DNA of 41,015 nt from Alphaproteobacteria bacterium (GTDB lineage Bacteria; Pseudomonadota; Alphaproteobacteria; Rhodobacterales; Rhodobacteraceae), in NCBI GenBank assembly GCA_013151335.1, contig JAADIJ010000127.1, positions 1-41,015 of the forward strand, given 5' to 3'. The notes below the pieces were generated by a model. That model saw only the letters and a list, made by a program, of their open reading frames with translations. It did no database searches and had not been told where the DNA came from. Shown here in pieces: positions 6,470-14,409 of this stretch. The position numbers and the translations under genes were made by a program. Every line of letters begins with the position of its first letter. The stretch's first letter is position 1.

Positions 6470-8950
6470 TTGGCCTTTGATTTGCCCATCGATGCCGTCC
6501 TGCCCGAGCTTCTGGCCGCTCTGTCTAGTTATCGGCAGGCTGTGTTGGAGGCCCCACCGGGGGCAGGGAAAACCACGCGCGTACCCTTGGCTGTCCACGC
6601 CACTGGGCTTGTGGGCTGGCGCATCTTGATGTTGGAGCCGCGCCGACTTGCCACGCGCGCCGCCGCCGAACGAATGGCCAGCACTTTAGGGCAGACGGTC
6701 GGCCAAACGGTTGGCTACAGAATAAAGGGAGAAAGACGCACAAGCGAGCACACTAAAATTGAGGTTGTTACGGAAGGAGTTTTGACCCGAATGATCCAGT
6801 CCGACCCGGAACTTCCTGGGATCGGCATGGTGATATTTGACGAGTTTCATGAACGCTCCCTGCAAGCGGATTTGGGGCTGGCTCTGTGTTTGGAACTGCG
6901 CGAAGTTTTGCGCCCGGACCTGCTTCTTTTGGTGATGTCAGCGACGCTTGACACGGGACCTGTGTCAAAACTGATGGGTGACGCGCCGATCATAACATCG
7001 CACGGTAACAGCTACGCGGTGGAGACCCGCTGGTTAGAGCGGCCGTGGAAGAAAGCGCGGCAACCAGCACCTCGCTTTGAGGTCGCGATGGCCGACTTGG
7101 TCTGCGAGGCGATCTCCTCCACTCGTGGCGGGATGCTGGTTTTCCTACCCGGCGAGGGCGAGATTAGGCGTGTTGCAGCGACAGTTGGTCCACGTTTAGC
7201 GCAAGATTGCCACTTGCATCCGCTTTATGGCGCGCTTGATTTTAAAGCGCAGCGTCAGGCAATCACGCCCTCTGCCGATGGCCGCAAGATTGTGCTGGCA
7301 ACAGCCATCGCCGAGACGTCGCTGACGATTGACGGCGTGACAGTTGTTGTCGACGGCGGTCTTGCGCGGCGCGCGAGGTTTGATCCGGCCTCTGGCATGT
7401 CGCGTCTGGTCACCGAGCGCGTCACTAAGGCCGAAGCGACTCAGCGGCGTGGCCGCGCCGGGCGTACCGCTCCGGGAATTTGCTTTCGGCTCTGGACTGA
7501 GGCCGAAGAAGGAAGTCTTGCGCCTTTTGCCCCGCCCGAAATTTTGAACGCCGATCTCGCGCCGTTGGTCTTGGAAATTGCGTTGTGGGGATTGCAAGAC
7601 CCAACAAGCATGAAGTTTCTAGACCCTCCAAACCCTAAATCAGTCAACCGCGCCCAAACCGTTTTACGGGCACTTGGGGCAATCGATCAGGCTGGTGTAA
7701 TCACCGAACACGGGCGAAAAATGGCGGCGCTACCGCTGCATCCGCGACTGGCTCATTTGGTTCTGACCGGCGGAGCAAATGCGGCGAAGATGGCGGCGCT
7801 ATTGGCCGAGCGAGATATTCTGATCTCTGACCGCTACCCCATGCCGTCTGACATTTCCCTAAGGCTGGACGCCCTGAAAAACCCAGAACAATTTGAGGCC
7901 AACCATTCGCTGCGCGTCAACAGGCAAGCGCGCAAAATAGTTATGGCCAACGCGAGAACGCTCGTCGCCAGCAGAAAATCCGCGCTCAGCGTGGGCGAAA
8001 TGGCGGCGTTGGCCTACCCCGACCGGATCGGCATGCGGCGAAAAGGCGACGCGCCTCGCTACATCTTGTCGGGCGGAAAAGGAGCGGTATTCGCGCCGGG
8101 CGACCCTCTTGGTCACAGCCCGCTGATAGTGGCGTGCGAGTTGGACGGAGATCGGCAGCAAGCCAAAATCCGTCTTGCCACCCCGCTTGATGAAACCGGG
8201 TTTCGAGCAGTTTTCCGCACGCAAATCAGCACCCGGCAGATATGTGAGTGGAACGCGCGCGCACGCGAGGTTACCGCGCGCCAGCAAGAGGTGTTCGGCG
8301 CGTTGACGCTCAGCGATCGACCATGGAAGGACTGCCCAAAAATCCAGTTTACCCGCGCCATGATCGACGGTATTCGCGATCTAGGTTTCGAGGTGATAAA
8401 TTTTTCATCAGACGCCAAACTATTGATATCACGCATTGAATGGATACGAGCGCGCCACGCCGACATGCCAGATTTCTCCGAGTCCGGTTTGATGGATGAT
8501 ATGGAAAACTGGCTTGCTCCTTATTTGGGAACATGCCGAAAAATTGCTGACCTAAAATCCATCGACCTAAAAACCGCCCTACTGGCGCGGCTTGACTGGC
8601 ATCAGAAAAAAATCCTTGAGCAAGAGGCGCCTGCCTTTGTTCTGGCGCCAACCGGCTCCAAACTCTTGGTCGACTATGCCCACGAACCGCCGATGATTTC
8701 GGTCAGACTGCAAGAGATGTTTGGCCTTACCATCCACCCGACGGTCGGCCCGAACCGAACGCCTCTATCAATAGAGTTGCTTTCGCCCGCACGAAAACCG
8801 GTCCAGACAACCGCAGACCTCCCGGGTTTTTGGCAAAGCTCATATAAAGATGTGCGAAAGGACATGCGCGGGCGCTATCCGAAACACCCGTGGCCCGAGC
8901 ATCCACAGCAAGCGGTTGCCACCCGACGCACGAAACCCAAAAAAACCTGA
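6470..8950 (+). CDS. hrpB: ATP-dependent helicase HrpB
   Basis: DEAH-box RNA helicase of the HrpB family, 826 residues, a usual length. Motif I is GAGKTT (31-36), motif II is DEFH (124-127, the HrpB variant of DEAH), motif III is SAT, and motif VI is QRRGRAGRTAPG. A helicase-associated region and the HrpB-specific C-terminal domain follow, including the typical YPKHPWPEHP near the end. The proposed start is TTG at 6470, giving MAFDLPIDAVLPELL, which matches the usual HrpB N-terminus; no ATG lies near. The ribosome-binding site is weak. It is monocistronic, followed by a hairpin at 8959-8992 and a convergent gene. The biological role of HrpB in most bacteria is poorly defined. Confidence 0.95.
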   Translation: MAFDLPIDAVLPELLAALSSYRQAVLEAPPGAGKTTRVPLAVHATGLVGWRILMLEPRRLATRAAAERMASTLGQTVGQTVGYRIKGERRTSEHTKIEVVTEGVLTRMIQSDPELPGIGMVIFDEFHERSLQADLGLALCLELREVLRPDLLLLVMSATLDTGPVSKLMGDAPIITSHGNSYAVETRWLERPWKKARQPAPRFEVAMADLVCEAISSTRGGMLVFLPGEGEIRRVAATVGPRLAQDCHLHPLYGALDFKAQRQAITPSADGRKIVLATAIAETSLTIDGVTVVVDGGLARRARFDPASGMSRLVTERVTKAEATQRRGRAGRTAPGICFRLWTEAEEGSLAPFAPPEILNADLAPLVLEIALWGLQDPTSMKFLDPPNPKSVNRAQTVLRALGAIDQAGVITEHGRKMAALPLHPRLAHLVLTGGANAAKMAALLAERDILISDRYPMPSDISLRLDALKNPEQFEANHSLRVNRQARKIVMANARTLVASRKSALSVGEMAALAYPDRIGMRRKGDAPRYILSGGKGAVFAPGDPLGHSPLIVACELDGDRQQAKIRLATPLDETGFRAVFRTQISTRQICEWNARAREVTARQQEVFGALTLSDRPWKDCPKIQFTRAMIDGIRDLGFEVINFSSDAKLLISRIEWIRARHADMPDFSESGLMDDMENWLAPYLGTCRKIADLKSIDLKTALLARLDWHQKKILEQEAPAFVLAPTGSKLLVDYAHEPPMISVRLQEMFGLTIHPTVGPNRTPLSIELLSPARKPVQTTADLPGFWQSSYKDVRKDMRGRYPKHPWPEHPQQAVATRRTKPKKT

Positions 8951-8958
8951 CGGAAAGC

Positions 8959-8992
8959 GAAAAGCGGACCCCATCGCTGCGGCCCGCTTTTC
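8959..8992. terminator. hairpin between convergent hrpB and small conserved gene
   Basis: GAAAAGCGG (8959-8967) and CCGCTTTTC (8984-8992) form a 9-bp perfect stem with a 16-nt loop, between the stop of hrpB (8950) and the stop of the minus-strand gene (9017). Read on the minus strand it is followed about 35 nt later by a T-rich run. It may end transcription from both sides. Confidence 0.6.
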
Positions 8993-9016
8993 AAGTGGAA
9001 AATCTCTAAAGATGCG

Positions 9017-9328
9017 TCAGGCGGCTTTGGCCTGATGCTGCCGTTCGCTTTCCTCGCGAGAAAGAGCGACCGACGTGCGCACGCCACGGCCAACGAACTC
9101 CATCATACCCTTGACGCAGCGCTCGTTGGGGTCAATTCCCGAACACATCAAAACTTCGCGGCCATCGCGCGAGCGCGCCCAGCGGGCGATCACTTCGGGG
9201 CCGTTACCGTATTTTTTATCATCCGCGATTGCATCGTCCAACGCGGCCAACACAACGGCGGCAAATAATTTGCGTGCGCGTGAGCCTTGGTCGTTGGAAT
9301 AGGCAGTCGCATCAACGTAATCGTACAT
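9017..9328 (-). CDS. small conserved protein, DUF6280-like
   Basis: A 103-residue soluble protein without a signal peptide or membrane segment. It resembles, from memory, a conserved Rhodobacterales family (DUF6280) of unknown function. Visible features are an acidic N-terminus (MYDYVDATAYSND), an alanine-rich helix (KLFAAVVLAALDDAIADD), a segment VIARWARSRDGREVLMCSGIDP with one of two cysteines, and a basic, glutamine/alanine-rich tail. It is convergent with hrpB and divergent from efp. Base composition is like its neighbours. No function is proposed. Confidence 0.75.
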   Translation of the reverse strand: MYDYVDATAYSNDQGSRARKLFAAVVLAALDDAIADDKKYGNGPEVIARWARSRDGREVLMCSGIDPNERCVKGMMEFVGRGVRTSVALSREESERQHQAKAA

Positions 9329-9473
9329 ACGTCGTCCTTTTCATTTTGCTCTTGTCTTTTTGGCTTAGCCTGCAATATGACAATTTTATGGCGATTCGGG
9401 TGTGCAATTATGGAATACCACCCATGCGTCACATGCATACCTCGGCCCGCGCTTTGCAAATCCTCGTCGTCGC

Positions 9474-9502
9474 TTGCCAGCCCAATCTGTGCCATATATA
9501 GG
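9474..9502 (+). promoter_or_regulatory. candidate sigma70-type promoter of efp
   Basis: TTGCCA (9474-9479) and TATAGG (9497-9502) are separated by 17 nt and end 43 nt before the efp start codon. The rest of the 217-nt gap between efp and the divergent small gene shows no gene. Confidence 0.45.
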
Positions 9503-9545
9503 TGCAGCCCGACGAGTATCAACCAAATGATAAGGTTTTACTGAT

Positions 9546-10109
9546 ATGCCCAAGATCAACGGCAACGAAATTCGCCCCGGCAATGTGCTGGAACACAATA
9601 ACGGTCTGTGGATCGCCGTTAAGGTCGGGCATGTGAAGCCGGGAAAGGGCGGGGCGTTCGCTCAGGTCGAGATGAAAAACCTGCGTAACGGCAGCAAATT
9701 GAACGAAAGGTTTCGCGCCGCCGACAAGGTTGAAAAGGTGCGACTGGAGCAAAAGGACCAGCAATTTTTATACGAAAATGATGGCATGTTGGTGTTCATG
9801 GACACCGAAACATATGAACAAATCGAACTGCCCTCGGATATTCTGGGGGAGCGGCGACCCTTTTTGCAAGATGGTATGACCATCAAGATCGAATATCACG
9901 AGAGCGAGGCGCTCAGCGCCGCATTGCCGCAAAAAGTCACCTGCACGGTGGTCGAGACGGAACCCGCGGTCAAAGGCCAGACTGCTGCAAACAGCTTCAA
10001 ACCTGCCGTGCTGGATAACGGCGTACGAGTGATGATCCCGCCTTTTGTCGGTCAGGATGAGGCTATCATCGTGAACACCGAAACAATGGAATATGCCGAG
10101 CGCGCTTAA
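9546..10109 (+). CDS. efp: translation elongation factor P
   Basis: Binds the ribosome between the P and E sites and rescues stalling at consecutive prolines. The 187-residue length and three-beta-barrel sequence are standard: N-terminal KOW-like domain ([18 protein letters not shown]), then the loop [14 protein letters not shown] domain and C-terminal OB domain with [15 protein letters not shown]34 at the loop tip is the residue lysylated by EpmA in enterobacteria; no epmA/epmB gene is in this window. It is convergent with metF, with a 22-bp gap between stops. Confidence 0.97.
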   Translation: MPKINGNEIRPGNVLEHNNGLWIAVKVGHVKPGKGGAFAQVEMKNLRNGSKLNERFRAADKVEKVRLEQKDQQFLYENDGMLVFMDTETYEQIELPSDILGERRPFLQDGMTIKIEYHESEALSAALPQKVTCTVVETEPAVKGQTAANSFKPAVLDNGVRVMIPPFVGQDEAIIVNTETMEYAERA

Positions 10110-10131
10110 AACACAGGCGTTAGCACCGAAC

Positions 10132-11004
10132 TCAGGCTACTTTTTTAAGGGCTTGTGATGGCTCTATCCCGAGAGCTTTGCAAATCTGACGGGTCAAATA
10201 TGGCCGGTTCAACGTATAAAAATGCAAATCCTCAACGCCTTCTTCCATCAAATCCGAACATAGTTCAGTCGCGATCGAGATCGACAATAAGTCCTCGACC
10301 TTGTCACGCTTGGCCTTGGCAAACGCGTCATCCATCCATCTGGGCAGGGTCGCATTGCAGCGTTTTGAAAACTTTTTAACCTTTCCCCAATCTTCTATCG
10401 GTAAAATACCGGGAATGATCTTACCGGTGATTCCCGCAGCCACGCACCTATCCCTAAACCGAAGGAAGCTTTCAATGTCGTAGAAATATTGAGTAATAGC
10501 GCTGTCAGCACCCGCATCAAATTTGCGCTTGAGATGAACGATATCCGCGTCGTCATCACTCGCCTCTGGATGACGGTCGGGGTATGCACCCACACGGATA
10601 TGGAACCTTCCGGTTTCAGCCAGCGCACGAACCAAATCGACGGAGCCGCTGAACCCATCTGGATGAGGCTGAAAACTGCTCTGCCCCTTTGGGGGATCAC
10701 CGCGCAGGGCAACGATCTCGTTAACCCCAGCTTTGGCGTAACTGTTTGCAATCGCCAAAGTCTCTGACTGGGTCGCATTTATGCAAGTCAGGTGTCCGGC
10801 CACATTCAGGCCATAGTGTTTGACCAGCGTGCCGAGCGCCTCGTGGGTTAGTTTGCGGGTTGACCCGCCCGCGCCATAAGTAACGGAGGCAAAGCTCGGG
10901 GCAAGCGGGGCGAGCATCTGCACAGATTCCCAGAGGCGAAAACTTGCCTCCAGCGATTGCGGCGGGAAAAATTCAAAAGAAATATTTGGTTTGACGCTGG
11001 ACAT
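10132..11004 (-). CDS. metF: 5,10-methylenetetrahydrofolate reductase
   Basis: Flavin enzyme reducing methylene-THF to methyl-THF, which supplies the methyl group for methionine. It has the TIM-barrel MetF pattern: ISFEFFPPQ at the N-terminus, SVTYGAGGSTR, HLTCINATQSE, VALRGDPPKG and ITQYFYDIESFLRFRD. Length is 290 residues, as usual. An upstream in-frame GTG at 11040 is rejected because the ATG at 11004 has GGAG well placed upstream and because the longer version would cover an inverted repeat beside the MetR box. It is divergent from metR, as expected of a MetR target. Confidence 0.95.
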   Translation of the reverse strand: MSSVKPNISFEFFPPQSLEASFRLWESVQMLAPLAPSFASVTYGAGGSTRKLTHEALGTLVKHYGLNVAGHLTCINATQSETLAIANSYAKAGVNEIVALRGDPPKGQSSFQPHPDGFSGSVDLVRALAETGRFHIRVGAYPDRHPEASDDDADIVHLKRKFDAGADSAITQYFYDIESFLRFRDRCVAAGITGKIIPGILPIEDWGKVKKFSKRCNATLPRWMDDAFAKAKRDKVEDLLSISIATELCSDLMEEGVEDLHFYTLNRPYLTRQICKALGIEPSQALKKVA

Positions 11005-11051
11005 GTTCGCTCCGATTGCTTGGCTGCCCCCTTGTTTCACAGTTTGGAATG

Positions 11052-11064
11052 TGAAACAAATTCA
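11052..11064. promoter_or_regulatory. MetR-type binding site in the metF-metR gap
   Basis: TGAA-ACAAA-TTCA exactly fits the TGAA-N5-TTCA motif known for MetR. It lies in the 93-bp divergent gap between the metF ATG (11004) and the metR ATG (11098), so one site could serve both genes. An inverted repeat, GTTTCAC (11034-11040) and GTGAAAC (11051-11057), overlaps it on one side. Confidence 0.75.
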
Positions 11065-11097
11065 TATTCGTCAACATCATTATGAGCAAAATCGAAC

Positions 11098-12006
11098 ATG
11101 TACCTAGAGTTTCGGCATCTACGCAGCATCAAAACCATACATGAGGCCGGAGGGTTGGCCCGTGCTGCGGATGTTCTGAACATAACCCAATCGGCTTTAT
11201 CTCATCAAATCAAAGGCTTGGAAGATCAAGTCGGGTTGGACCTATTTGTTCGCCGCTCCAAACCCTTAAAACTGTCAGCGGCGGGTATGAAGATGCTGCG
11301 ATTGGCGGAACGAATATTGCCAGAAATGGCCCAACTTGAAGAAGATTTTAGCAATATTCTTGCCGGCAAATCAGGCCGCATGCATATCGCAATCGAGTGC
11401 CACGCCTGTTTTGAATGGCTTTTCCCGGTTTTGGAACTGTTTCGCCGCGCATGGCCAGATGTCGATGTGGATATCCGCCCCGGCCTCGCTTTTGATGCAT
11501 TGCCCGCGTTGCAACGCGAAGAAGTTGACTTGGTGATCTCGTCTGACCCCGAGGATATTCAGGGGGTCGAGTTTTCGCCCCTGTTCGATTACGAGCCGAT
11601 ATTCGTCGCCGCATCCAGCCACAAGCTGGCCAAAAAAACCTTCATTGAGGCCGCCGACTTTCGCGACCAAACCCTGATCACCTATCCGGTCGATAAAACC
11701 CGGCTTGATGTGTTCACGCAATTACTGACCCCGGCCAAGGTCGAGCCGAAATCCATGCGCCAAGTCGAGTTGACCGCTGTGATCATGCTGCTCGTCGCCT
11801 CCAACCGCGGGGTTTCTGTTTTGCCCGACTGGGTCGTGCGCGACAGCCGTTATCAGCACGATTATATCACACGGCCACTGACCGCAAACGGCATCACCAA
11901 ACGGCTATATGCCGCAACGCGCGCCGAGGATACGTCGCAACCGTTCATGTCGCATCTGATCCGACTGGCGCGGACCGAACCACCTAAACTCCAGCGGCGC
12001 AGTTAA
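11098..12006 (+). CDS. metR: LysR-family regulator MetR
   Basis: LysR-type activator, 302 residues. The N-terminal winged helix-turn-helix is at about residues 1-60 (LEFRHLRSIKTIHEAGGLARAADVLNITQSALSHQIKGLE), followed by the periplasmic-binding-like effector domain. The N-terminus, the position divergent from metF, and the MetR box between them support MetR, which uses homocysteine as co-inducer in enterobacteria. The protein probably controls metF and its own gene. The suhB-like gene follows after 71 bp with its own ribosome-binding site. Confidence 0.88.
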   Translation: MYLEFRHLRSIKTIHEAGGLARAADVLNITQSALSHQIKGLEDQVGLDLFVRRSKPLKLSAAGMKMLRLAERILPEMAQLEEDFSNILAGKSGRMHIAIECHACFEWLFPVLELFRRAWPDVDVDIRPGLAFDALPALQREEVDLVISSDPEDIQGVEFSPLFDYEPIFVAASSHKLAKKTFIEAADFRDQTLITYPVDKTRLDVFTQLLTPAKVEPKSMRQVELTAVIMLLVASNRGVSVLPDWVVRDSRYQHDYITRPLTANGITKRLYAATRAEDTSQPFMSHLIRLARTEPPKLQRRS

Positions 12007-12077
12007 ACATTTCGCCCTTGGCGGCGGCGGAATGGCAGCCTATAGAGCGGGCTTAATACTCTGAAAGAGGTCAGCCG

Positions 12078-12869
12078 ATGGCACAGGCAAGCGCAAATCT
12101 AAACATCATGATCAAAGCCGCCCGTAAGGCGGGGCGCGGCCTGATGCGCGATTTTGGCGAGGTCGAAAAGCTGCAAGTGTCCATGAAGGGCGCTGGCGAT
12201 TTTGTCTCGCGCGCGGATTTTAAGGCCGAAGAGATCATTCGCGAGGAGCTGACCGAAGCGCGCCCGAATTATGGCTGGCTGGGCGAAGAAAGTATGGAGG
12301 TCAAGGGCGCAGATCCGACCCGACGCTGGATCGTTGACCCGCTGGATGGCACCACCAATTTTCTGCACGGGCTGCCTCACTGGGCGGTGTCAATCGCGCT
12401 TGAGCACAAGGGCGAGATCGTGGCGGCGGTGGTTTTTGACCCGGTCAAGGACGAGATATTCACCGCCGAAAAAGGGGGCGGCTGCTGGTTAAACGACGGT
12501 CGCTTGCGGGTTTCTTCGCGCAAAACCATGATCGAGATGATTTTCGCCACCGGGCTGCCTTTTGGTGGGCGCGCGGATTTACCCGAAACATTACAAGACC
12601 TTGCAAGAATTCTGCCGGTTTGTGCCGGGGTTCGGCGTTGGGGCGCAGCCGCGCTTGATCTGGCATATGTCGCCGCCGGTCGTTACGACGGGTTTTGGGA
12701 GCGTAATCTTCAAGCTTGGGATATCGCCGCCGGATTGCTGTTGGTGAAAGAAGCCGGAGGGTTAAGTGAGCCACTCGAAAAAGGCGGAAATATCATTGAA
12801 GACGGGCACATGATCGCCGCCAATGAAGTGGCCTTTGACGGGTTCGCCAAGATCATTCGCGCGAGCTAA
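12078..12869 (+). CDS. suhB: inositol monophosphatase family protein (SuhB-like)
   Basis: Mg2+-dependent phosphatase of the IMPase family, 263 residues. Metal-binding motifs are GEES (first acidic ligand), WIVDPLDGTTNFLHG (signature 1) and WDIAAGLLLVKEAGG (signature 2). Likely substrates are inositol-1-phosphate or similar sugar phosphates; SuhB homologues may also act in rRNA transcription. GAAAGAGG precedes the ATG. Its last 4 bases overlap the end of the convergent YgfZ-like gene. Confidence 0.92.
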   Translation: MAQASANLNIMIKAARKAGRGLMRDFGEVEKLQVSMKGAGDFVSRADFKAEEIIREELTEARPNYGWLGEESMEVKGADPTRRWIVDPLDGTTNFLHGLPHWAVSIALEHKGEIVAAVVFDPVKDEIFTAEKGGGCWLNDGRLRVSSRKTMIEMIFATGLPFGGRADLPETLQDLARILPVCAGVRRWGAAALDLAYVAAGRYDGFWERNLQAWDIAAGLLLVKEAGGLSEPLEKGGNIIEDGHMIAANEVAFDGFAKIIRAS

Positions 12870-13606
12870 ATAACGCTCAAAACAGCCGCCCCACTTTTCA
12901 TCTTGGCGGTCGCGCGTCCAAATCGCAGATAAGCAATCGCGCGGTTGCCTGAAATCGTGTGGAGCCATCCGATAGTTTTTCCGTCATCGGTGATCTCTGC
13001 CCCTTGCGTACCCTTGCCTGAAATCACGACCATTGCCAGCCCTTTTTTCAGCTCGGTCTTGTGCTTCATGCGCGCCGTAACCTCTTGGCCAACATAGCAA
13101 CCTTTGCGAAAATCAACGCCGCTCAGGCGCTCAAACCCCATCTCAAGGATGTAGCTTTCGCCTGATATCAGCTCAATTCCGGTCTCGGGGATCAAGTTTT
13201 CAACCCGAATATGCATCCAGTCAACCGGTGCGAGATCCAGCAATTGTTGATCGTAATATCGCCAGCCAAGCGCCGGGTGGCGTGGGTCACTCATCGCCTG
13301 CGCGGGCATCTCGCCAACCCCACGAGAAACCTTGAGGTTGGCTTCCTTGATCTCAACATCGGCGCGGAGCTTATAAAGTGCCAGTCTATTGACAAGTGGC
13401 TGCGCTGCCGCCGCCATCACATCGAGAAAAACCGTTTCACCGCGCTGAAACAGAAAGAAATCAAACAGGTATTTACCCTGCGGCGACAAGAGTGCGGCGT
13501 AGGTCAAGCCGCCGCCCAAATCACTGACATCGTTGGTCACGAGGCCTTGCAAAAATCCGATCCGGTCGGCACCGGTTATTGCAAATACCGTTCTTTGCTC
13601 GCTCAT
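12866..13606 (-). CDS. ygfZ: YgfZ/GcvT-domain folate-binding protein
   Basis: Member of the YgfZ/COG0354 family, which uses tetrahydrofolate and helps assemble or repair certain iron-sulfur enzymes. The family signature KGCYVGQEVTARMKHK is present at about residues 165-180 with the conserved cysteine. N-terminal GcvT-like sequence FAITGADRIGFLQGLVTNDV is also typical. Length is 246 residues. The stop overlaps the end of suhB by 4 bp. The start ATG is about 100 bp from the divergent glycosyltransferase start. Confidence 0.9.
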   Translation of the reverse strand: MSEQRTVFAITGADRIGFLQGLVTNDVSDLGGGLTYAALLSPQGKYLFDFFLFQRGETVFLDVMAAAAQPLVNRLALYKLRADVEIKEANLKVSRGVGEMPAQAMSDPRHPALGWRYYDQQLLDLAPVDWMHIRVENLIPETGIELISGESYILEMGFERLSGVDFRKGCYVGQEVTARMKHKTELKKGLAMVVISGKGTQGAEITDDGKTIGWLHTISGNRAIAYLRFGRATAKMKSGAAVLSVI

Positions 13607-13707
13607 TTCGCAGCCTTTGATTGCGCCTGTGGACCCCTAATATAGCGGTCGTGCGGCGGGGTTACAGGGGGTATAGGTGGAAAATCGTTCACAGGACCAG
13701 ACCTCAA

Positions 13708-14391
13708 ATGCGCGCACCGATCAGTGTCATCATCCCCACGCTGAACGCCACGAACAGCTTGCCACAAACGGTCGCAAGCCTGTTTGAAGGGTTGGAGGCC
13801 GGGCTAATCCGCGAACTTATTTTCAGCGATGGTGGCTCAGACGATCAAATCTCCGCCTTGGCTGAGGAGTTGGGTGCAAGCCTGATCACTGGTGACAAAA
13901 GCCGGGGCGGGCAATTGCGGCGCGGGGCACAAAACGCCTCGGCCGGTTGGTTTTTATTCCTGCATGCCGACACATATCTGGCCGAAAACTGGAGCAGCAA
14001 AGTTCTCGACCACATCACCGCTCACCCTGATCAAGCCGCCTGTTTTCGTCTCAGATTTCGTCATTCAGGCCTGCGCCCAGTGATCGTGGCAAGCTGGGCC
14101 AACCTACGCAGCCGCCTGCTCGGCCTACCATATGGCGATCAAGGGTTATTGATTTCGCAACGTCTTTACAATGACTTAGGTGGGTATCAGGATATTCCTC
14201 TAATGGAGGATGTAGCGATTGCACGCGCCTTGCGGGGCAATATTCGACTGCTGAATTCCGCCGCCAGCACCAATGCCGATAAGTTTATACGAGACGGCTG
14301 GTTTTGGCGTGGCGCGCGCAACCTCTGGGCCTTGTCGCGGTATTTTGCCGGAGCGTCGCCAGAGAGCCTCGCATCAAAATACGACAAATAA
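13708..14391 (+). CDS. TIGR04283-type family 2 glycosyltransferase
   Basis: A 227-residue GT-A glycosyltransferase. Start motif ISVIIPTLNATNSLPQTV, nucleotide-sugar motifs ELIFSDGGSDD and FLFLHADTYLAENW (metal-binding HAD in place of DxD), and LMEDVAIARALR are typical of the short TIGR04283 family. Members of that family are sometimes linked to arsenosugar synthesis, but no arsenic genes are nearby. The frame is open from 13621, but the ATG at 13708 begins exactly at the conserved N-terminus. It converges on the exporter gene with an 18-bp gap. Confidence 0.85.
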   Translation: MRAPISVIIPTLNATNSLPQTVASLFEGLEAGLIRELIFSDGGSDDQISALAEELGASLITGDKSRGGQLRRGAQNASAGWFLFLHADTYLAENWSSKVLDHITAHPDQAACFRLRFRHSGLRPVIVASWANLRSRLLGLPYGDQGLLISQRLYNDLGGYQDIPLMEDVAIARALRGNIRLLNSAASTNADKFIRDGWFWRGARNLWALSRYFAGASPESLASKYDK

Positions 14392-14409
14392 GCGCGCCGA
14401 ATGAGGGGG

